Assembly: GCA_032622095.1 (NCBI GenBank)
Contig: CP136068.1
Span: forward strand, 7,353,314 to 7,417,313
DNA from: Siphonodentalium dalli
Taxonomy: Eukaryota > Mollusca > Scaphopoda > Gadilida > Siphonodentaliidae
Direction: 5' to 3'
DNA length: 64,000 nucleotides
In this document: piece after piece, positions 57,249-64,000 of the stretch
Position numbering within the stretch: the first letter of the stretch is position 1
Layout of the letters: every line of letters begins with the position of its first letter
The notes under the pieces: model-generated
What the model was told of the DNA's origin: nothing
The model's database searches: none
Seen by the model: the letters and a program-made list of their open reading frames with translations, nothing else
Translations under genes and position numbers: made by a program

Positions 57249-57469
57249 TACAGTAATGCTCTAATTAATCGACTCCTTAACTACAGCAGAATTATGGGTA
57301 ACTTTTCAGGATTTAGTCGGAAATATGGGTTGATGCCATTCATCGGAAAGTTCTCGGTGAGAGCTTTCAGATGAATGGCAACAAGCCATATTTCGGACTA
57401 AATCCTGAAAAGTTACCCATAATTCTGCTGTAGTTAAGGAGTCGATTAATTAGCTCTAGAATTACTGTA
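57249..57469. mobile_element. Family C palindromic MITE, copy 7
   Basis: TA plus CAGTAATGCTCTAATTAATC at the left; the right end reads agaattactg plus TA with a small local change. The centre is agttctcggtgagagct. Confidence 0.9.
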
Positions 57470-57969
57470 ACATGGTTTATAATATACAAATGTATACTGT
57501 ATGGGAAACATCAGAGGTTTACAAAGTAATAAAAACAGTTGATTTGTTCTTTATTCTTGTGGTTATATACACGTACATACATGTATTCTAAAAATAAATG
57601 TCCTTTACAACGTGGATCAATGAAATGCGGTTGTTGCATTTAAAATGCATTGAGGGTGCATTGTGTCACGCCACTTTGTAAATGCCTTAATGACAGCATT
57701 TAAATTAAATGCACTGCATTGGGAATAATCGCAGTCGCATTGAAATTACCGATCATTGCGCCGAAAAAGTATACTAGTATGAACACCCAAATAACGATAC
57801 GATAGTGTATTTTGCAATTTTAGTTATAATTTTGTTTAATTTAAATTCACATCTGAATAATTCTGTGTTATTTTCCCACTCCTGGTGTACATGTATATGT
57901 TCGGAATCGGACATTCATGATGTAGTTTTCCATTCAAAATGGAATAAACATAAATAAACACTGTTGACA

Positions 57970-58457
57970 TTAAAGGTACTCAACCCGTAAAGAGGGTCCC
58001 CATCTCAACAGATTCCAACAACAACAATCCGATCAGAGGGTCCGATATTACTATTTCTTTGGCTTTGGGGGTAAAAATTATTTGATGCGAGTCGAGGAAC
58101 CCATCAAACAAAGCTCAGAGTTATTAGATATTGATTTTTGAAAATTCTTATGTTCTCGAGATGAGTACTTATAACTGCCGTCAATTTGGTAACCTGCTCG
58201 AGATTTTACGCCAAAATTCTATTCAAACAGACAAGGATGGATAACTCTATAATCAAGTGGGTAATAATAACGAATTTTTTACTGTCTTCTGGGCCAGAAA
58301 GAATTCCCGATAATGAAAAATAATAGATTTCTAAAATCGATATCTAACAAATCTGAGCTTTGATGGGTGACTTCCTCGACTCGAATCAAATATTTTTGAC
58401 CCCAGAAGCCATTGAAATAGTAATTGAGAGGAGTTTTATCGGGTTGAGTACCTTTAA
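57970..58457. mobile_element. Family L TTAA-flanked MITE, copy 3
   Basis: TTAA|AGGTACTCAACCCG opens it and CGGGTTGAGTACCT|TTAA closes it, giving the clearest TIRs of the family. It has an internal inverted structure with gatattgatttttgaaaatt and gatttctaaaatcgatatc. Confidence 0.9.
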
Positions 58458-59484
58458 TTGTTTTATAATCAGAATCTGAGAATCATGATTCTCATTTTGA
58501 TTCTAGTAAAAAGTCTTGATTCCCTGTAGAAAGTGAAACACTAACATTTTGATTATTGCCCAAAATCTGATGGATTTTAAGGCCTGCATCAAGACATTTG
58601 TTTGTGAATAAATCAAGGTAAATGTGTTAAAATATGAACGCATTTACAAATGCGTTGCTCCAAAATCGCAAAGTAGATTCGAACATGTGGTCGCTTTTCT
58701 AAGAAATTTGTGAGTGGTCTGTACATGTACATACATGTAAGTTACTTGACCAATTACACAAGGAGTCGAGGGACACAATCAATGAGGACGTTTGTACTAA
58801 AAAATATTTTTTGACGCAAGGAACGAACACAAGGCCACTTTCTTAATTTATATTATGAGCCAACAAGACAGATCGTAAATCGCTGTTATATGACAATATA
58901 TGTGGCCATCATAATGGTCGACAGGCATGACGCCAACAAAAACCAATCTGTCAGGCCAATATAAAGAAGTCGCGACTTATTGCTGGTGGAACCTATTAAA
59001 GGCATCGTTCCATTTCGTTAATAACAACTTACATGTAACATTCACCTCCACCTCTTTACTCTTGGGCTCCAAATAAATATGCATGCACCAGCTGCATCCA
59101 CGTTTATTATTTTTCTTGGGAAATCCCCCCCCCCCCCCCTGCACAGTGCTTATTTGGGTCTGCACGTTTATTAATATTTTGAAGCTATGAAAATTTAAAT
59201 CAGCACAAATTCAAGATTTCTATGATTCAGATGTAAAAATTATCAACACGTCTACATTAGTTACTAGCTAAACAAGGCATTTTGTCATATGTTTATACTT
59301 TACTGTGAAATTGCGTTTCTTCCGTTCTCCATGAACGGATTCTCAAAATGTTTGGTTTTCCAAAAAACAAGGATTCGAACTGTCTGAACTGAACTCCATG
59401 CATTTGTTTAAATAGATGAATAAATAATGGGAAAGACATACAATCCTAGTTCATAATGAATTTAAGTATATAAATATAAATAAT
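58458..59484. other. No gene recognised
   Basis: AT-rich. A poly-C tract at 59127 beside tgcacagtgcttatttgggt resembles phrases at 59896-59990, suggesting a small dispersed repeat. Confidence 0.45.
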
Positions 59485-59616
59485 AAACGGCGGATTCAAC
59501 GTGGTCATGGGTTTTGACCGCGTTAAAAAAATCAGCAAACTCTGCATGAACCCCGAAGTTTGCTGATTTTTTCTCGCGGTCAAAACCCCATGACCGCATT
59601 GAAACCGCCGTTCATT
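59485..59616. repeat. Perfect-arm hairpin
   Basis: The arms aacggcggattcaacgtggt, catgggttttgaccgcg and aaaaaatcagcaaactc are mirrored by gtttgctgattttttctcgc, ggtcaaaaccccatgacc and gcattgaaaccgccgtt. The loop is about 15 bp. Confidence 0.88.
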
Positions 59617-60037
59617 TCTTATATGAATAACACAATTTAAGATTGGTGAATTATTTCTTTTGGTTAATTTAATAAACGTACAGGACCAAATAACGATCGT
59701 ACAGGTGGGAATTTTACATCGATTTTAATAATCGTACATTAGGCACTCAAGAGTAGTACATATTCAAGTATGTGGCAAACCAAAAAAACACCACATGATA
59801 CATACATGTACCTGTACTACATGTTGACTCGTATACCTGAACCTGCTATAAAAATTATTTGGTTAACCACAGTTGATGTTTTGCTCAGAGTTCCCCCTGC
59901 ACTATTATTTGGGTCTGTACTTTTATTAACTTTCAATGGAATTTCCCCCCCCCGCACTATTATTTGGGCCTGCACTTTTATTTGGAGCCTGAGAGTAAGT
60001 TGCATTGACATTTATTTTCACGAATTACCATGCTAAA

Positions 60038-60736
60038 GGCCAAAGAAAAAAGATTGTATGTTTCCGGTAAAAAAATTTAGGGTAGGTAGGTAGGGAATTT
60101 TTTTTATTTTATTTTATTTTGATATTTTTTATCCAGCTGCAGAAATATTGAACTACCGGTACCTCGACCAAAGTGACATAAAATGCCAACCCGTGCCATG
60201 GGGAAAGTATTACTTGATCAACACAGTGGAAATATACATTAAGATTGATAAAAAATCAAACTTACTTCATGCTTACGTATGTTTTTTATTATATCTAATA
60301 CCACATTTTCATAAATTTGGCTATAAACTTGGTACAAAATTGATGTCACTAACTTTTTATAAGAATTTTACCAATAATACCGCCATTATACGGTACATGT
60401 ATTGTGACGATTACATCCCATTGTCTGGGGGTAGCCAGTACACCCACCGAGCATGCCTGGTTTTTGGAAACAGTAGCTACTAGTACATGTATACCCCTAA
60501 TATATGCAGTGATAACCTCTTTACATGTATATATACAGATACACACCCACCATGTCTGTTGATAGTGTTCCATAAGTCCCAAACAAGACATAAAGCAGGC
60601 AGGAGATCCACTCTCAGGAAATTAAAATTGCGAAAATTTTGACTTTTTCTCAAAATATCAATAAAAAGTTTAGGGTCGGCGGGTTATTTTTAGGGTCGGT
60701 CGATGTACGGAAACATAGTATCTTTTTTCTTTGGCC
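60038..60736. mobile_element. Non-autonomous DNA element with GGCCAAAG ends
   Basis: TIRs of about 30 bp: GGCCAAAGAAAAAAGATTGT, atgtttccgg at the left and ccgtacggaaacatag-type sequence ending TCTTTTTTCTTTGGCC at the right. A TAA lies at or next to both ends. Inside, ttagggtaggtaggtaggg and gtcggcgggttatttttagg occur near the respective ends. Frames inside (60148-60591) have no recognised domain. Confidence 0.75.
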
Positions 60737-60919
60737 TAAGGAACATTGCAACTGGTTTGAAGTAACATGACCGCGTTGCGTCAACACTGGAACTGCATTG
60801 ATGGTAATTTTTATCATGGTCTCACTGAGGTTCTATCAAATATAAATACTAGTATGGTTCAGGCCAACTTGAGGGAGACAATTATTTTGAGAATATGTGA
60901 TCCTGTGTTAACATGAGCC

Positions 60920-61303
60920 TAAGGCGACACCAATTTTTAAGTCTGGTTTACGAACACCTCCTACAACTTTGTTTCCATTTCATGAAAAAAAAATTAACTT
61001 TTTTTGTCCCAAAATATTTTACACGCGTACTGATTTTCATGTGCTGTCGCATCCGGTTCTGCTTATGATCATTTACAGATCCATATTTTCATGTATTTCA
61101 TGACAAGATATGTCTTGTTTGGTTTGAACAGAATTTCATTCAAAAACATTTTTTCACAATTTTTGTAAAATTTATGTAAAATTCCACGATTTACTTGATA
61201 TAAATTGGGGGGACAATCTTTTTTATTTTTATTTTTTTCCCTCCTGCATCTACTTTTTTTCTCCCCACATCGTAAACCAGACTTGAAAATTGGTGTCGCT
61301 TAA
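60920..61303. mobile_element. Family K TTA/TAA-flanked MITE, copy 2
   Basis: TAA|GGCGACACCAATTTTTAAG opens it and CTTGAAAATTGGTGTCGCT|TAA closes it. Its interior is the reverse complement of 53079-53473 (catttcatgaaaaaaaaatt, cgcatccggttctgcttatg). TWA duplications in both copies support PIF/Harbinger. Confidence 0.9.
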
Positions 61304-61539
61304 ATATCATCTGATGGAGTCAAAATCATTGAACCGTCACTTATGCATGCACATGTTGTCTTGATGTTGAGTCTGGCTTTCATCATTTTCATTAGTTTTA
61401 CTGTTAATATCCACCAAAGGTTGAGGTGTTATGGAACAACTGTATGGCATCGTATACTGTTATCTTCCGAGTAAATATGGAGTCTCTAATTCTTTTATCA
61501 GTCACGCATCTACTCATCAAATAGTATAATCCTCAAATA

Positions 61540-62499
61540 TTTGTAGTCCAGGTGATCTCGACTGCCGTGTAACAACTGTTGTCCCAAGTTTCAATGCCTT
61601 GTCCTCCTGGTATGTAGGGATTACCAATTTACCATTGCCGTGTTTTAATTTGCAATTTTGATGATGACGCTCACTAAGCTTGTTGATAATTTTCTTTGTC
61701 GTGTAACAACTGTTGTACCAAGTTTCTACGCCGCGTCCTCCTGGTATTTAGGGATTACCGGTGCCTTTAATAGCGTCAGATGCATCATTGCCAGTTAATG
61801 TCACATTGACGCAGTACTCAGTTAAGACCAGTAAAACAGCAAAAGTAGTATTATTGTACAGCAGGCTTATCACTATCAGTACTTACTACATGTACTGACC
61901 CCTTACTATCGTGGATCAATCTGAATCTGAATGGTTACGCTGCAGATCCCAATTATGGTAATTTCGCAGCGGGCGAGAGAGTCTCAGATCTTTTCCTTCA
62001 GCGCACTCTTGAAGGAATCCACAGGCTGTTGTTGTAGGATTAAGGATTCCTCCAGCTGATTCCAGTCGCATATAGTTCGAACAAATGTGGAATTAGCGAA
62101 CTGAGCTGACACGTATGGTATAGCCTCGTAGCACTGACTGTTGTTCCTTTAAATTAGGTGCCGAGGAATTTGGCTGGTGACGTAGCCTGTCAGAACTTTG
62201 CTCTGCGATCTAAGACGCCTTGTTTCGGGTGTAAAGTATTGATTAGGTGGTATAGCCGGGACCAATCCACCCACCACCTCACTCATGAATCCCAGCCGAT
62301 TTATTTTCCGCCGTTTCTGCAATGTTGGTAAATCTAGCTCGTAGAGGATCTTGGTCATATATCCATCTTCTTTGCTCTTATAGTCTCTTTTAATGAAACG
62401 GGCTGCTCTACGCTGGATTCTTTCCAGCTTGTCGATGTGATTTTGTTGGTAGGGGTCCCAGATGGTGTCTGCGTAGTCCATGATCTTCAAACTTCTCAA
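61540..62499 (-). pseudogene. LINE 3' end (RT C-terminal region plus 3' tail)
   Basis: The minus strand from 62499 encodes a 116-codon piece typical of jockey/CR1-type LINEs: MDYADTIWDPYQQNHIDKLE, RIQRRAARFIKRDYKSKEDG, LPTLQKRRKINRLGFM and VPAIPPNQYFTPETRR. After a stop, the usual tail reads in another frame near 62100-62000: FVRTICDWNQLEESLILQQQ, then PVDSFKSALKEKI. It is 5'-truncated at about 62500 and frameshifted, so inactive. The lower part (61540-61800) includes two copies of cgtgtaacaactgttgtNcc with ctcctggtatNtagggatta, which I take as part of its 3' tail. Confidence 0.85.
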
Positions 62500-63199
62500 T
62501 TCTTCTTCTTCTGGACAGGTGTATTATGAGCAGGCCACTGGCACTACATCATGATTGTACCGGTACCACAAATTCAATTTTGAGAAAATATTCTGGTTAT
62601 GGCCAGGTAGCTGAGGTACTGTTCAATACTATAGTTGATCCGTTTCGTTATCGCAGCTTAATTCTTACTGTTCCGGGAATTGAAATATTTTTTGTCACAT
62701 GAAATTCAGTCTTTTTCGATATTTGCGCACATCCATGGGGAGAAATCGGCGAATCTTATATATAAGTCCACAGTTTATCCGTTTGTAGCCAATACACCAT
62801 TTCCTTCTGTCAATCCGCGTTGATTCGCGACAAAATTAACTCAAAATACCACAAGGAAAATTATCCGCGCTTCATTTTGAAGAACGATAACTAAAAGTTA
62901 AGATTGTAATTTGGCTGCAGAAACGAAACGAAACGAATTTTGAAACACAATAATTGTATTAACTAATATTTTCCTGTTGGTATATGGTCTACTATAGTAT
63001 ATGCAATCATTTATTTGAAATAATAAGTATCACTTAGAGAATAATTCTTACTGATAATTAGAAATCTCTTTATGTTGTATCCCTTTAATATTAAATAATG
63101 GCCCTGAAAATTGTCTGTTTGTCAGTTTAATGTTCACTAATTATAGCTAGGCTGTTAGATAAAGTATGATATTGCTTCATTTGTCCGGGGTAGTGTATT

Positions 63200-64000
63200 G
63201 TCATACTGTCATAATAAACTTCAAGTAATAAGGTAACTACTCGTCAATGATGCTTGAATACATAAATGATTAATAAGGTAACAACTACCCGTCAATGATC
63301 GACGTCTTAATATAGAAAGGTTTTATAAGGTAACTAACTACACGGCAATGATACTTATTATAGAAGGTTAATAATTTAACTTCTTGTCAATGATGCTTTA
63401 ATATAGAAAGGGTTAATAAGGTAACTACCCGTCAATAATGCTTCAGTGTAGAAATGGTTACTAAGGTAACTACATGTCAATGATGCTTTAATAAAGAAAG
63501 GGTTAATAAGATAAAGTTCTACACGTCAATGATGCTTAAATATAGAAAGGGCTAATAGGGTAACTACACGTCAATGATGTTTTAATATAGAAAGGGTTAA
63601 TATGGTAATTACACGCCAATGGTGCATTAATATAGAAAGGGTTAATATGGTAACTACCGTCCATGATGCTTTAATATATAACTGGCTACTATGATAACTA
63701 CATGTCAATGATGCTTTATTGTAGAAAGGGTTAATAATGTAACTAATCACCAATGATACTCATTATAAAAAGGGTTAATAAGGTAACTGCCTGTCAATTA
63801 TTGCTTCAACGTAGAAAGGGTTAATAAGGTAATTACACGCCAATGGTGCTTTAATATAGAAAGGGTTAATATGGTAACTATCAGTCAATGATGCTTTAAT
63901 ATAGAAAGTGTTATAATATGGTAACTGCACGTCAATGGTGCTTTGATACAAAAATGGTTAATAAGGTAATTACCCGTCAATGGCGCTTTAATATAGAAAT
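63200..64000. repeat. 45-bp satellite array, continues beyond the window
   Basis: About 17-18 tandem copies of taaggtaactacacgtcaat, gatgctttaatatagaaagg, gttaa. Copies differ by small indels. The array is cut by the end of the window. Confidence 0.93.

Overview
This is eukaryotic, AT-rich, intron-bearing, transposon-dense DNA, most likely from a marine invertebrate. A mollusc or other lophotrochozoan is my best guess, by inference only. Support: spliced exons of an animal lysosomal gene, jockey/CR1-like LINE fragments, a FEN1-like nuclease family that is multicopy in molluscs and cnidarians, and repeat types I associate with mollusc genomes. There are no bacterial-style operons. Most long open frames are chance readings of repeats.

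Layout. 1-6336: the last three coding exons of an HGSNAT-like gene (+ strand; 832-902, 3499-3611, 5836-6011) with introns full of MITEs, then its 3'UTR with a palindromic MITE and a poly(A) signal. A decayed duplicate of the end of this gene lies at 10413-10824. 7-20 kb: TTAA-flanked and TTA-flanked MITEs, one nested inside another, one carrying a 62-bp satellite, and a LINE reverse-transcriptase relic. 20.5-42.7 kb: a nested transposon complex. A FEN1/PIN-like nuclease pseudogene (- strand) is cut in two. Its N-terminal part is at 39413-41936 and its C-terminal part at 20931-23926. The 15.5 kb between them begins and ends with CACTG-type (EnSpm/CACTA-like) termini. The C-terminal part is interrupted again by a 1.1-kb Mutator-like element with a 9-bp target duplication. 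Inverted copies of a roughly 120-bp sequence flank the whole complex. Inside the 15.5 kb lie a hAT MITE with a perfect 8-bp duplication, TTAA MITEs, and two satellite arrays in opposite orientation. 43-50 kb: more MITEs, 58-bp and 60-bp satellites, and two candidate exons (- strand) encoding a receptor tail with an ITAM-like pair of tyrosine motifs. 50.6-51.5 kb: a 65-bp-period repeat arranged as an inverted pair. 51.5-62.5 kb: MITEs and a LINE 3' end. 63.2-64.0 kb: a 45-bp tandem array running off the window.

Function. The only intact cellular coding sequence I can defend is the HGSNAT C-terminus. The receptor-tail exons are plausible. Everything else is mobile-element history. The nested order can be read directly: nuclease-carrying element first, then the Mutator-like and CACTA-like insertions, while satellites expanded inside several elements.
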